Part shown: one piece after another, positions 1 to 12,004 of the stretch
Position numbering within the stretch: position 1 is the stretch's first letter
Layout: each line of letters opens with the position of its first letter
Assembly (NCBI RefSeq): GCF_033807575.1
Contig: NC_084716.1
Location: 2,108,001 to 2,172,000 of the forward strand
Direction: 5' to 3'
Length of the DNA: 64,000 nt
Origin: Cydia pomonella
Lineage: Eukaryota > Arthropoda > Insecta > Lepidoptera > Tortricidae
The notes under the pieces: model-generated
What the model was told of the DNA's origin: nothing
Seen by the model: only the letters and a program-made list of their open reading frames with translations
The model's database searches: none
Position numbers and translations under genes: made by a program

Positions 1-162
1 GTATAGTGTAATCGGCGCACCTTTTTGCAAAAGCTGTGTTTTGTAATCGAAATTATTAAAATTTTATACCGTAAGTGTTCAGTCAATACGCATAAAGGCG
101 AAACGCTTTCAATCACATAACGACGCTTGACCATCGCTTCAAGCTAATGGTTAACTATAATA
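1..162. other. AT-rich intergenic, no feature seen
   Basis: No open frame of note, repeat boundary or splice signal can be recognised here. The stretch leads directly into the first SINE copy. Confidence 0.5.
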
Positions 163-308
163 AATAAAAATATACTCAGAAAACACCTATGACTCAGGAG
201 CAAATATCTGTGTTCATCAGACAAATAAATACCATTACCCGGGTTCGAACCCGGGACCAGCGGCTACATAGGCAGGGTCCACTACCCACTAGGCCAGACC
301 GGTCGTCA
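163..308 (-). mobile_element. tRNA-derived SINE, family A, copy 1 (head part)
   Basis: On the minus strand this reads as a tRNA-like head (GACCGGTCTGGCCTAGTGGG, an A-box-like start) followed by a B-box-like segment around GGGTTCGAACCCGGG and the conserved body with CTGAGTCATAGG. Five other copies share the order of these blocks (8122, 27823, 35880, 36352, 41401). This copy lacks the AT-rich 3' part that contains the motif GTGGGACTTAGTCAA, so it is truncated. It is not a functional tRNA gene: the head is embedded in a longer dispersed repeat. Confidence 0.8.
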
Positions 309-3300
309 TCAATCAATCGTGTTTGTCAAGCACGCTTCATCATCCAGCGGTCAAATATAACACTATTTTAATAACAGAATTTTCGCGAGACACAGACATA
401 TTAAATATATTAATTAAGATAAATAAAATAAAATAATTTTATTTCAGACAGTTGATAACCCGTAATTTAAAAAAAATAATTGAATTAAATATTATAAAAT
501 TTAAGATTAAATCGGGTCACTCACGTATTTCTAGTCAACGATTGCTCGACATGTTTCGCTTCATAACGACATTCACGTCGAATAAGTGAGTAGACACTTT
601 TTGAATTAATTGTATTAATGATGTGGGAATGCACTTTTAATCACATTTTATATGCGTGTTTTATAAAAACAATGTATTTCTTTTAAAGCGAACCTATAAA
701 CCTAGAATATATTATGCTGAAGCGATCAAAATCAAAGTGATTTGTTCCGATTTAGTTAGTGAAAACCGTTTGCCGAAATGGAATTTCATAAAAAAGCTAT
801 TCTTCCCTAAGTTAAGTCAGCAACTCCACTTCTTACACTAAATATCTACCTTGCCAGTATAGGAAATGTACTTGTAAATATCTCAGCATTAACTTTAACC
901 GGATTAAGAACCTCACAGCTCTCCAAGCCCGCAATATCGCAACAGCTTATGGTTTTTGTCGGCCGATAATTAATTTTGCCGGCTAAGAGCATTAGCGTCG
1001 GTTTCAACACTGGTGGAAACAAAGGTTTGCAGATGTCGAGTTAAGCCTATATCTATTTAACACCAGGTAAAATATTAACTAGTAGCTAAAGTAATTGCAA
1101 AAGCCCTAATCCCCTTTGCCTAATAAATGTGTGAAAATAAATTAATTTTAGGTAACATATGAACCAGTTAAGTATGAAATGACTTGGAATTTCGTGGAAC
1201 TTAAAAAAAATGACAGCGGAATGCAAAGAAAACAAGATCTATCTTTCTAAACTACATGAAAAATCCAATTTTGTTTGCGCTTTTTCAAGGTTTATACGAT
1301 AAGGTTTCTAGGATATCTGATTGATGAGATCTGCATGAGCCATTTTATTTAAGTTGTTATGTAAATTATCCAAATTTGGGATTTTGTATGTTATTTTTAA
1401 AATAACTGTATTTCGAATAGAATGGTCCACCTACCTTTAAACTAGTACTAGAAGAAACACAATGTAGGCTCCCTCGAATCTTCATATATGTGGCTTTCCA
1501 CGCCTAAAGGGTCCTTGTGCTCTATTTACAGAAGGAACCTTCTCTGATAGAAAGCCACATATGTACGTGTACCACTTTCAACACGTCCTACTTTCGCCTT
1601 ACAACCACTACCCTATTCATAGAGTTCGGGAAAACGCGTAATTATTAAATAGATCACGATCGAGGTATAAATCGCAATAAACACTGAGATAGTTTCCTAG
1701 TGACCCTGATTTGGGGTTCTGTGCAAGGAGAAAGCAACGTATTTGTATGGGTGGTTGGTTGATTGTAGAATGGCAAGGTGGTTAAAGCTAGGTTAAGCCA
1801 GGTTTGGTCCAAGGTTTGGGTGAAAACGATGTCTATTGAACTTTTGCAATGTATATTACTTGTAACATTCTAATTTAGAGAACTGGGCCTGCGCAAAATA
1901 ATGGTGATGTGTTGAGCCGTTTGGTGTGTCAAGCAGATAAACCTAAGCAAACGATATTGCGTTTATGTAGATTCCATTTTCCCTACTTCGGATTTGTGCC
2001 AAAATTTATTTTCTATGTTTCTATATTCTAAGATCATAACAAATTGGTACGTAAAATTACAAGGTAGGTATTTAAAGACACTTTAGAGACTCTTCTTAAG
2101 TACACTTTACTTCCTGGTTTGTTAATATCAGTGTGCGTAGTTATGGTAATAAATAGCTTACTGTAAATATCGCATGACATACAATCGCTAAAAGGGTGAA
2201 ATTGGCATTGACGAAAACATTGATTAAAAATTACCAAATAGGTAAATATATCACTACTACTTAAATATAAACGGATGATTTACATTACGTGACATTTGTG
2301 TCTGTAAACCTTTTAAACAGACTGGGTCATCGAGTATTCAAAAACGCTAAGCTCATCTCTTGTACCACAATCAGGGCTGTGTACGAAATATCAATCGGCA
2401 ACGGATTCCTCGATTCATCACCGACCCGAGCTGAATACAGAGCGTATCGTCTCTTAATTTGTACCTCAATTGAATCTAGTATTTGAGCTGGTTTAGAACT
2501 AGTTCTGAGCCAGATTCACCTGGATAAAACTTGAAAAGGGGCGTCATTTAGGGAAAAGGATGCACAAAATGCTGTATTTTTTTACCTTTTGTCAAAGAGA
2601 AAAGTCACTTATTTAATTTACTAAACTACGTCCAAATTAGATGAGGGTATCGTTAAAAGTTGTTAAATATTGTGGGACAGAATAAAATAAAAAACGGGTC
2701 ACTCACGTATTTTCGACATGTTTCGCTCCATAAAGAGAATCTTCAACGGAAGCACGCGAAGGCTTGGCGACGCAGACATATTGTCTGCATCGAAATTAAT
2801 ACACATGAAATTAATATCATGTATGTATATTAATGTAGAGTAAGCTACAGACAATATTAACACCGAGTATGTATAGTAGGAATTGATTTTTTCGTTTTAC
2901 CAAACTAATATCCTTTTTTTTACTACACAAAGACATTTTGTCCACGATTGTTTTTGTTTACGATATCAAACATTTCAACGTTTACCTTACTCTGACGCAC
3001 AACACCTAGCTTACATTAATTCTCACAACAATTGGATTACAGACCCACGCTGCTAATTGTTTCTAAAGCTTCTAAAACGTTTTGCATTTTATTCATCCCT
3101 TATAAACACTGCAGGTGTTTTCTCTCACAACCACTTAACAACAACATTTTCTTGCGTCTTTTAAAATCCTGTCAGCTTAAAATTCAGCACGACGGTTATT
3201 CTGTGAAATCTCAATTATGCCCGTAATATGTTTAAGCTTGCCTGCCTCGAAGCCTTTACGAAGGAAACTACGTCACTATTAATTCACACTCGTTCATACC

Positions 3301-4530
3301 TAAATTCTTGTTTACCGCCCAATGTATTAATAATACACAATGTATGTACGGATAAGTAAAGCATGTCCAAAAAAGTTAATGATTTTGCAAAATCACTTGC
3401 AATCAGTAAAGGACAAATTGCCGTAATGAAAAGGTCATAGTCATTATGCATCATTAGTTCGAGGGTTTACATCACCTGTCATGTTCTTGCCCGACTAACT
3501 GACAATATTGAAATTATCATGTCCAATGATTAAATAAAAACTGTTATTACACTTATTACCTGCAGGGTGGCATGTGCTATGATAGGAAACTACGTATTAC
3601 TTTCACATAAGAATTGTTTAAAATCGGGTCACTCATGCGAGGTTAGTCGATGTTAAAATTTCGTGAGTGACTCGGGTTGAAATGAAACGTATTTCGTGCT
3701 TAAACAGTCTCGTGGCTAATTTATAGTATACATTATTATTTCTAAGCCGGTCACTCATGCGAGTGGTGAATAGAAATGCGTGAGTGACGCGCTTGAATTA
3801 ATACTTTTATATGGTTAAGTTTCACCGGAGTTTTAATATGTAGTCGAAATTAATATTTGTCTTTGAAATTTAACTTAGACTGTTTTTCGCGTGGTTAAGC
3901 TTAAGATATACCTTTCGGGTCAAAGATTTTTTTGTCAGAGGTCACTTTTATCATGAAAACTATTACGTTACCAAATCCCATTGTCCTTCGAGAGATCAGA
4001 GCTAATATTTATTTTGTGCAAAAATATTGAGACAAAATGCTTTCGTTCACTTGCTTCTAAAGCGTGAAGGGTAAAATGGTTAAGGGTGAAGATTTAGAGG
4101 ATTAAAGAACATTTATTTGTGTGTGAGATATTTAGTGAAATAAAGAAGTTTCTTTAACTTATTAGTTACGAATGCTCTAATCTCTAATATATTACAGAAA
4201 CTTCTATGATACAAGTAAACGAAAACCAATTATTTTATACTACCTAACTATAAAAACACACAGGGTTATATTTGGTTTAAAAATATTTCTCTTCATAGAA
4301 ATTCCTTTCAATCTACACGTTTTGTGAAACTTCTTTTATAAATATTATGGTGAATATTCACTCTGTTTTGATTACTTTAAAATAAATTGCTCGCTTTTAT
4401 CGCAGAGCGCAACATCAAAACAAAATGCTTTAAAGGTTAAATAAACGAAGTGTGACCTAATTTCAAAGGTTGCACTATATTTTATGTACTTAAATACGTT
4501 TTATAACGTTATTTCTCTTTATTTTTTTTT
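309..4530. other. AT-rich intergenic with scattered GGTCACTCA motifs
   Basis: About 4.2 kb without a recognisable gene. Small open frames here (for example at 656-841 and 2289-2486) have no motif or codon bias that supports coding. The only recurrent structure is a set of short blocks around GGTCACTCA near 513, 2697, 3625 and 3749; the last two form imperfect foldbacks. A 14-bp inverted pair around ATGTGGCTTTC lies near 1490 and 1545. Confidence 0.5.
3620..3800. repeat. Two short foldbacks built on GGTCACTCATGCGA
   Basis: At 3622-3680 the block GGGTCACTCATGCGA is followed after about 25 bp by its approximate reverse complement (TTCGTGAGTGACTCGGG). At 3744-3800 a second pair has GGTCACTCATGCGA and ATGCGTGAGTGACGCG. 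Related single blocks occur near 513 and 2697, there followed by GACATGTTTCGCT. This looks like a dispersed miniature repeat whose family I cannot name. Confidence 0.5.
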
Positions 4531-4629
4531 CTTAAGTTAGGTTGTTTACAACATGAATATAAAATACAAAAACACGTACAAAAGCAATACAAAAAACGTA
4601 TAAACATATTATAAAAAACCTAACTTAAG
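4531..4629. repeat. 13-bp inverted repeat flanking a short AT-rich loop
   Basis: CTTAAGTTAGGTT at 4531-4543 is matched by AACCTAACTTAAG at 4617-4629. The right arm overlaps the end of the LINE reading frame at 4624-4800, so the inverted repeat may involve the 3' end of that LINE. Confidence 0.5.
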
Positions 4630-4800
4630 GGTGCCGCCGGCAGCGGGGCAAGGCTCAAGCTGCCGGTGGTCAGGGCCGCAGAGAGAGAGGAACCGCCGGA
4701 CTATCCGCGCCGTGTCCAAGATCACCGCCTTCTGCATCTGACCCTTGATCCAACCACCTAGCGAGAGCCTCTCAAGATGTTGGTCCAGACAGACTTTTTA
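4624..4800 (-). pseudogene. LINE ORF2 C-terminal fragment
   Basis: The minus strand translates without stops as a peptide with LDQHLERLSLGGWIKGQMQK and then KAVILDTARIVRRFL, ending near GGTLKLG. I recognise this as the extreme C-terminus found after the reverse transcriptase region of some insect LINE ORF2 proteins; the exact clade is not certain. No polymerase motif is present. Upstream (higher coordinates) the similarity stops abruptly, as expected of a 5'-truncated insertion. It has no independent function. Confidence 0.6.
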
Positions 4801-4814
4801 CCGTTATTTAAATG

Positions 4815-5200
4815 ATTTTTAGGGTTCCGTAGTCAACTAGGAACCCTTATAGTTTCGCCATGTCCGTCTGTCTTTCTGTCTGTCTGTCCGAGGCTTTGCT
4901 CCGTGGTCGTTAGTGCTAGAAAGCTGAAATTTGGCATGGATATATAAATCAATAAAGCCGACAAAGTCGTACAATAAAATCTAAACTTTTAAATTTTTTT
5001 AGGGTACCTCCCCTACACGTAAAGTGGGGGTGAACTTTTTTTTTGCTTCAACCCTATAATGTGGGATATCGTTGGAAAGGTCTTTCAAAACTATTAGGGG
5101 TTTTCAACAAACATTTCTTGATAAAGTGAATATATTCGGAGATAATTGCTCCGAAAGAAAAAAAAATGTGTCCCCCCCCCCCCCTCTAACTTTGAACGTA
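4815..5200 (+). repeat. Dispersed repeat starting GGGTTCCGTAG, with a C13 tract
   Basis: The segment opens with TTTAGGGTTCCGTAGTCAAC and its near reverse complement TAGGAACCCTTA, then a CTGTCTGTCTGTCC block, a GGGTACCTCCCC block and a run of 13 C at 5172-5184. This arrangement resembles a repeat common in lepidopteran genomes, but I cannot assign a class. No coding frame is present. Confidence 0.5.
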
Positions 5201-5389
5201 TACTACTTATAAAATGTATTTGTTATAACTAGTGACTTGATTAATAATTTCTATAAGATTAAACGGCTTCGAGAAAAGTGTGTAGACGAATCACCTGAAG
5301 GTAAGCGATTAACTCCGCCCACTCGCAACACCAGGGGGGTTGTTAGTTCATTGCTGCCATTCAAGGTGGGAGAACGCTCTTTTCTTATA

Positions 5390-5560
5390 GTATTTTATGC
5401 AACAGTTGTATAAGAAGGGTCAAAAAAGGCGAGTGGCGTGAGTTACAATGTGAGCCGGAGCCGAAGGCGTAGGCGAACATTGTAAAGGAATACGCCACGA
5501 GAATTTTTTGACCTACTTATACAACGTTGCATACAATATTTTTCCTACGAGTCAACAAAA
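5390..5560. repeat. Imperfect foldback, arms about 65 bp
   Basis: The left arm contains TGCAACAGTTGTATAAG, then GGGTCAAAAAAGGCGAGTGG, then GAGTTACAATG. The right arm contains the approximate reverse complement: CATTGTAAAGG, CGCCACGAG, then TTTTTTGACCTACTTATACA and ACGTTGCATA. Several mismatches are present. The loop is GC-rich. It is probably a MITE-like element. A very GC-rich stretch (5630-5680) follows, which is unusual for this AT-rich window. Confidence 0.55.
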
Positions 5561-5599
5561 ATAAATCTTAATTTAGGTAAACAAATTACAGCAAAAGTA

Positions 5600-6540
5600 T
5601 ATAGCCAAGACGCGCGAGCATACCTTGTTACGCGCCCGGCCCGCCCCGGGCCGCGGCCGGCCGGTCGGCGACACCTCCTCGTAACTCATGAGGCCCTGGT
5701 ACTTGCTAAATTAATTTTTTGGACAGTTTTTTCTCAATTTTGGCCACCGTAGCCTACGGAGACTAACAAGCAACGCTAAGCGGTCTTCGTAGTCTATGGG
5801 TGTTGCTATATTACGGGTGTCACATGCGTGTTTCTGACTTATGAAGTAATTATTTTTACTATGCAACCAAATGAATATTTTGTAAGTTGGCAGCAATGCA
5901 CTTAGTTTAAAACTGTATTCGTTTTGGTTTTGTTAGGTTGGTAGTCATTAATCGCAGTAACATTATAGCTTATAAAAGCACAAGAGCTTTTATGAGGAAT
6001 AGACAATATAGACTTTTCTTGAAATCTTTTATGTATGTTCTTATATTCGTGTTAATGAATGCATAAATGACAGATAACAGTAGAGGAGTAGGAAAAAGGT
6101 TTAAATGTCGTATGGGTCCGGAAATACAGCACGCGAAAGTTATTACTTGCAACTAAATCTACAATCTCCTGACTTCGTGTTATCAGTGTAACTGCTGCAT
6201 CTCAGACGCTGTTTCGGGCCTCGCCCGCTGGCATTATCAGCTTAGGACGCGCTGTTTCAGATTATAAGACAATGGAATGGAGGCACAAATGTTACATGAC
6301 AGCGTTCGCTAGCTGGCGCGGTTGCACAGAGTGGGTGAGCGGTTAACGAAAAATAGAGCAACGCTAACTGACATGGACACGTGCGGCATTGGAGGCACAA
6401 ATGTTACATGTCAGTGGGTACATTGACTGTTAAGCTAAAGGGATACTAGTAATGTTGGTAAATTTAGTTACATTTAGCTCAGTAAGATACGATTTCGCAA
6501 ATAACATCAAACATTAAATCTGAGAACTTATACTATAGGT
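5600..6540. other. Intergenic, no gene recognised
   Basis: Contains the GC-rich stretch near 5635-5680 and two copies of GGAGGCACAAATGTTACATG about 110 bp apart (near 6280 and 6390), which suggest a small local duplication. Short open frames on the minus strand (5711-5896, 5970-6152) have no recognisable motif. Confidence 0.4.
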
Positions 6541-6544
6541 GGAA

Positions 6545-6800
6545 ATTTAGGAACGTGGAAAGAATGAGTGAAAGAAGGTTAATAAAGAGAGTGCATAAGG
6601 GAGAAGTAGAAAAGGGAGGTGAAAGGGGTAGACCTTGGCGGACTTTCTCTGATCTACTCAAGATCAAATCGGGGAAATCCTGCAGAAAGGCCAGGTGAAG
6701 AGCACCCTAAACTGGCGTGCGTGAGGTATGACAGGATCGTAGCAACTGGAAATCCTATGCCTACCCCTCCGGGAAATATGCGTGATGCGCGTACGTATGT
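6545..6800 (+). pseudogene. RTE-like LINE C-terminal fragment
   Basis: The plus strand translates as NVERMSERRLIKRVHKGEVE, then GRPWRTFSDLL, and, after stops, SNWKSYAYPSGKYA. The order (a basic stretch, a GRP-rich patch, then a tryptophan-containing end) matches the tail after the reverse transcriptase domain in LINE proteins of the RTE-like type seen in insects. There are internal stops and no catalytic motifs, so it is a dead 5'-truncated copy. Confidence 0.5.
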
Positions 6801-6829
6801 ACTAATTTGGCGATTTCGGTAACTTCTTG

Positions 6830-7620
6830 GTTCAATGTTAGTTTGGACATAAATAACTATGGCATTTAGTTTATTTCGAAACGTTTATAAGTATAGTTGT
6901 GTAATTTACGGGCAGGCTACTGCGTGTTCTTCTGTCCTTACCTGAGTATTAATATAATACCATAACAACCGTCCAAGATCCATAATATTTTGTAACCGCA
7001 TCGCTTCCGCCGTGAGACACCATTGTGAACATGGTAAACATTGATTCATGGGTGATTGTTTGTAATTATACATTATACAATCGCGGCAAATAATCTATCA
7101 TATTTTTTCACGTACATTTGCATAATTTGTTTGGTAATTTTTCAAAAACGGCTTTAGCGATTTCGATGAAATTTACAATATAGGGACGTATGATAACGAC
7201 AATTCCATCAAATTACGGTAAATTTTAAAAATATTATTTACCCGTGTTTTTGCGGTAACCCAATGGGTATTTAATCGAAAAGAAATTGTTTATATTAATT
7301 TTCAAACCAGAGGCTAACAGGGCGAAACATCGATCCATCTGGGTTTTATTGTTGGTAAGATTTGAGTGTTTTCAAATAAGAAATTCAATATTTATTACAC
7401 ATTAATTGGTGTGTGTGAAGTTCCCAATCCGCATTGTGCTAACGTGGCTGCCTGTTACCACGTGCAGCGGGACGTAAGTATATATGGTCGTGATGGTGAT
7501 ATAATCATTGTTTATATGATATAACTCTAATTTAACGAATTTTCGAATGAATGCCTGCAAATAATAGCAATATAATAGATTTCTGCCGCTACTGTATTAG
7601 CTTATATTTCAGTTTGCTAT
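6830..7620. other. Intergenic, nothing recognised
   Basis: AT-rich sequence without supported coding frames or clear repeats. Confidence 0.4.
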
Positions 7621-7621
7621 A

Positions 7622-7740
7622 AGTCTAGGGTTGCCATAAGTCCCGTATATATGGGACTGTCATCCCGTCGTATTTAAGTATCACGTCCCGTATTTTTAGC
7701 AGTCCCGTTTTTGTCCCGTATATCAATAGAAAAACTACAT
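7622..7740. repeat. GTCCCGTAT-rich repeat, related to the MITE at 8396
   Basis: The segment starts TAGGGTTGCCATAAGTCCCG and holds several GTCCCGTAT blocks, including the palindrome GTCCCGTATATATGGGAC. The same GTCCCG and CGGGAC words fill the element at 8396-8791, so this is probably a damaged relative. Confidence 0.5.
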
Positions 7741-8121
7741 ACATGGTCACAATCATCATCAATCATCTGTGTAACCAGTTTGTACAGAGTGATATAGATA
7801 TGTCTGTATACACACACAGAATGTGCATATTAGTGTACTTAGAAAGATATGTACTAAGTCTTAAAGGTTCGACGCGACTACATTTTAGATAAATCAACAT
7901 AAGGCTGTGTTTTCACCAGAGATGTACAAGGATGCGTAGCGAAGGTTATGTTTGTTAAGAAGTTTTGCTATTAGACTAAGATTAGGGTTTTTTTTTAAAT
8001 TTCATGACTGAAGATTTAAAGCTTAAAAGACTGGTATAGTCGTGAGGAGTTAGAAATTTAATCGAGTTTTTTAATAGGACTTAAAACACTTCTTTCATAG
8101 TTCTCTTTCACGGCTAGTACT

Positions 8122-8390
8122 ATAAATAAATAAATAAATATTATAGGACATTATTACACAAATTGACTAAGTCCCACAGTAAGCTCAATAAGGCTTGTGT
8201 TGAGGGTACTTAGACAACGATATATATAATGTATAAATATTTATAAATACTTAAATACATAGAAAACAGCCATGACTCAGGAACAAATATCCATGCTCAT
8301 CACACGAATAAATGCCCTTACCAGGATTTGAACCCGGGACCATCGGCTTCGTAGGCAGGGTCACTACCCACTAGGCCAGACCGGTCGTCG
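8122..8390 (-). mobile_element. tRNA-derived SINE, family A, copy 2 (near full length)
   Basis: Read on the minus strand it begins with GACCGGTCTGGCCTAGTGGG, continues through a B-box-like GGGTTCAAATCC, the body motif GGATATTTGTTCCTGAGTCA, the 3' motif GTGGGACTTAGTCAA, and ends in TATTTATTTATTTAT repeats. The length (about 270 bp), the head and the AT-rich microsatellite tail are those of a SINE mobilised by a partner LINE. A MITE starts 6 bp beyond the head. Confidence 0.88.
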
Positions 8391-8395
8391 AAGTA

Positions 8396-8791
8396 CTAGG
8401 GTGACCAGATCTAATTTCCGGTTTTAACGGGAAAATTTCATTGAAAATACGGGGTTCGAGGTTAAAATACGGGACAGGCCTTTTTTTATAAAAAAATATT
8501 TGTCTCCATTACTAAAATTTGGCATAATCAATTAAATAACCTATACAATTGCTAAATTTCCTAATGAAATAATTTAAAAAGCAATATTAAATCGGATCGC
8601 GCGTGTCCACCGCTGTGTGCGAGAAAATAAATATTGTTTAAACAGGTATTTTTATCATTAAATGAATCATTAAATTACGGGACAATGTACTGTCCCGTAT
8701 TGGTTTCGCAAATTACGGGACATTGAAAAATTCGTGCCTAATCCCACCAATCGGGACCACCCGTAAAATATGGGACATCTGGTCGCCCTAG
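8396..8791. mobile_element. MITE with 15-bp TIRs, about 396 bp
   Basis: The termini are CTAGGGTGACCAGAT (8396-8410) and ATCTGGTCGCCCTAG (8777-8791), inverted repeats with one mismatch. The interior repeats CGGGAC/GTCCCG and contains no coding frame. The size and the TIRs fit a non-autonomous DNA transposon. I do not see an unambiguous target duplication, so the superfamily is undetermined. It abuts the SINE at 8122-8390. Confidence 0.7.
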
Positions 8792-8799
8792 AACGTGGC

Positions 8800-9500
8800 T
8801 ACTGACAAAGAAGTGGAAAAAACTTGATAAAACTACGGGAAACGTATCACCAGTAAAGTTGCTAAGGGCGGTCTGTTTAAACAGCTGCTGTGAGATGAAA
8901 GAGCGGTCGTAAAGTCATATGCGTTGAAGGATTCATTTGTCACCTCTAACTGACTGAGTGCGGCGACCACGAAGTGTGAATCTAACCGGGCTTTCTGAGC
9001 GTTCGTTCCTTAAAAAATGCCTATTTCATTAATTTTTTATTATTTCATAAATTTTACGTTTTTTCTACTTAAAATCAGGAGCTCTTTCAATGTGAATGGT
9101 ATAAAAAAATGTATCAGAGCTTGTTTCCTATTGTGTTACCATTTCCTCATCTACTTTGTATGGCGGTAACAAAAAGGAAAGTTTGAAAAATGTATGGAAA
9201 TTTTGGGACACTTTTTCTCCTATAAGGATGAAAAGGGCTCGCGACTGATGACTAGAAATACCACAAAATGGCAAAAAATGTTACATACAAAAATTGACAA
9301 AGAAAACGCTCTTCTATTGATTGAATTTGATTTACATCGATAAATTTAAGGGTCGGGATTATTGTTTTCTAACAAGTATATAATTGCATTCATTACAACA
9401 TACTTAATGGAAGTAAACAGTGTTACTGGGAGACTGGTTGACTGTTAAAGAGTCATGCAGATTTAAGCCATTTTTGAAATTTATTAACGATTTCAGTTTA
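8800..9500. other. Intergenic, nothing assigned
   Basis: A stretch near 9110-9290 has the character of an old dispersed repeat (GTATGGCGGTAACAAAAAGG), but I find no second copy in this window. Confidence 0.35.
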
Positions 9501-9503
9501 TGT

Positions 9504-9626
9504 GTGACCGAAACCGGCAAAACGTCACTTTGTCGCGTGCCGTATGGAAGAGATTTGCTTGTATATTCATGCGAATAACCTGTCAAGACGTCCATATGGC
9601 AAGGACGTTTCGCCAGTTTCGGTCAC
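9504..9626. mobile_element. Foldback MITE, family C, copy 1
   Basis: The arms are GTGACCGAAACCGGCAAAAC (plus GTC) at 9504-9526 and GTTTCGCCAGTTTCGGTCAC (preceded by GAC) at 9604-9626; the 23-bp arms differ at two positions. The core includes GAGATTTGCTTGTAT and GCGAATAACCTGTCA. A second copy of the core, in reverse orientation, is at about 16099-16205. The 123-bp length and lack of coding potential indicate a MITE. Confidence 0.7.
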
Positions 9627-9629
9627 ATT

Positions 9630-10190
9630 TTATCTCTCTAGGTATAGGAGTTTACGAAAATGAAATATCGATCTACCTAGGCTTTAAACCTGGAAACCTG
9701 GATAGATTTCCAGAGTACGATTAGGAGAGTAGGTACGATTTTAGTGACCCAGATGTTTATAATTAAAATATCAATCGCTTAACCTTGAACGTTACAAACT
9801 GTTGTCAATAATAATAATATTAGTTATTACAATCTAATACGATTCACGTAGCAAATTCTAATGCGGATCACGTCTAACCGCCAATTATAGACAATGGCTG
9901 TCACATGTTTAATAATGTATTCCTACGCAGCTGTTTGTTATGCTACTTATTAATATGATACAAATATGATTCATTTACGTTACCTTTTAGGGCAAGTTCA
10001 AGGTCACACTACGAACATTTTCGTTGGCGACGGTTTCACATGGCGGTGTTAGAAAAAAGTTACATGTTGTTGTGCGAATTTACATCTGTAAAACTGGAAC
10101 AATTTGAAATAATTACTTGTATATTTATAATTTTGAGTTACATGAATCTAGGGCAGAGCCCAACTGGAATCGTTCGTTATTTTTTTTTTA
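9630..10190. other. Intergenic, nothing recognised
   Basis: AT-rich sequence. The open frame at 10040-10255 shows no family motif and overlaps the start of the following repeat. Confidence 0.35.
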
Positions 10191-10239
10191 TCTACGTTCG
10201 GTGTAATTTAGTATTTTTTTTAACTACGTCCAAAAGAGA

Positions 10240-10555
10240 GGTATGGGCTTTGTGAATTTCATCTCGCTTTGTGTACAGCTTAGGGCACAGCCAGTGGATG
10301 TCATTCCAGATCTAGAGCAGAGCCCAACTGGGCCAACCTTACAGAAAACAGCAGCCAAATAACACTAGACCCTACTCAGTGTTGTGTCCCTGCCGGTGAG
10401 TAAGGTTGCCAGAGCTCAACGAGGGGGGCGGGTTTAGGGTTGGCAACGCGTATGTAACTCCTCAGGAGTTGCAGGCGTACATAGGCTACGGAGACTGCTT
10501 ACCATCGGGCGAGCCGTATGCTTGTTTGCCACCGACGTAGTATAAAAAAAACATA
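10240..10555 (+). repeat. Family B repeat (LINE 3' tail or SINE), copy 1
   Basis: Blocks in order are CCAGATCTAGAGCAGAGCCC, GTTGCCAGAGCTCAACGAGG, GGCAACGCGTATG, GGCTACGGAGACTGCTTACC, GTATGCTTGTTTGCCACCGA, ending in a short A-run. The same order recurs at 43240-43545, with shorter copies at 49475-49590 and 57638-57730. The common 3' end followed by A-rich sequence, with copies cut at different 5' points, is the signature of LINE-type retrotransposition. Confidence 0.75.
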
Positions 10556-10559
10556 GGTA

Positions 10560-12000
10560 ATCTTCAAAATATATAACTAGACACTGGCAGACAACTCATT
10601 ACCTAACACGTTAAGAGGACCTTGAAATTTGAAACATGTTTTTAAATGTTGCGAATATTGATGCATTAAACATTGAGATGAAAAACGTAGTACAATCTAC
10701 CGGGTTAAATATACACATACGTATCCAAAGAGTGCGTTGACTCTAGAGCCTAATTAGGCCACCACCCACTTCATTAGCACTAGGACTACCAGGAGTTCAT
10801 TAGGCTTTATGGGAAGAGGGTAAGATGAGGAAGATAGCACGGGGTAAAAAAGGATTTTGAAACGTGAAAACTATTGTTAACTAGGTTTACATATTTGGAA
10901 CGTGTTTGTTGAGATTTTGATAGCCCAGACTGTGCAAGGGTTGTTTAAACATCATAATTTCATAGAAATTTGTCGTTTAAAATAATACTTGCACACTCGG
11001 GGATATGAAAATTGATGCCAACTTAGCTTGGTCTACTCTGTTAAGATTATTTAAAAATGTCAAGTTCTAGGGACAGTATAACAAAATAAACCTATTTGGT
11101 AACATTTTACACGGAATCGAGCTAGCTCTAAGGGCCTGTGCACAAATCACGCGAGGTTCGATATACATAAATCTTCACTTGGCACTTCAAAATAGCCAGT
11201 CTAAACAAGATTTACTTTATACAATACTATTTATCTTAAAATAAGGTCGAATAAAAAAACAAATATAAAAATACACTTGAGTTTATGTGGGGGGAGGGGG
11301 GGTTCGCCAAGAACCTCACCAAATATCACCAAGGGGGAGGGGGGGTCAAAAACTAGCCGAAAAAAACCTTGCGTGATTTGTGAACAAGCCCTAAACTAAG
11401 CAAAACTTGTACTATAGATAACAGACGGTGATATAATACATAGTTACATACTTAGATTACACGAAATTATCAAAAAAGATAATATCCTCTGGGCATCTCT
11501 ACGTGTGCTATAGGAAACCCTTTTAAGATTGTAGGAAATCCTTCAAAGAAAGTAATCTGTCCATGCAGCCAACTGTATCCAAAACGACCTATATAAAGGT
11601 TCAAAAACCCTTGATCCCATTTTATTAAATATCAAAGAATATTTTATCCATAAAGCACTCATTTCACCCTCCGCCGAATCTTAAGATCTACTTGATTAAA
11701 AGAAAAACAAACTTGGACAATAATGGACATCTCTGTGGACTTTTCCAAACTTCTTTTGTAATGGCTTTAGTTTGGATGACAAGGTTTTTAAGTCCAATAA
11801 AAGATATTTCCCAAATCCAGGAGTTTTTATGAAGAACGGCATATTGTTCGAATATTCCGTTTATGCAAATGTGAGTTTAGTCCCCGTTTATCCTTTAAGC
11901 TGCTGAAATTATGGTCCCTCTAGCTTTTTAGAGGATTTTATCACTTTATTACGTATGACTCATATAGATACGGTAAAATAAAATGTACAGGTACAGTCAG
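10560..12000. other. Intergenic, nothing recognised
   Basis: AT-rich with two purine-rich G tracts (near 11288 and 11330, GGGGGAGGGGGGGT-like). No supported gene. Confidence 0.4.
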
Positions 12001-12004
12001 CATC

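Noticed and set aside
241..300. tRNA gene suggested by GGGTTCGAACCCGGG and an A-box-like segment
   Set aside because: The same head is part of a repeated 270-bp SINE in six places and no cloverleaf pairing is evident.
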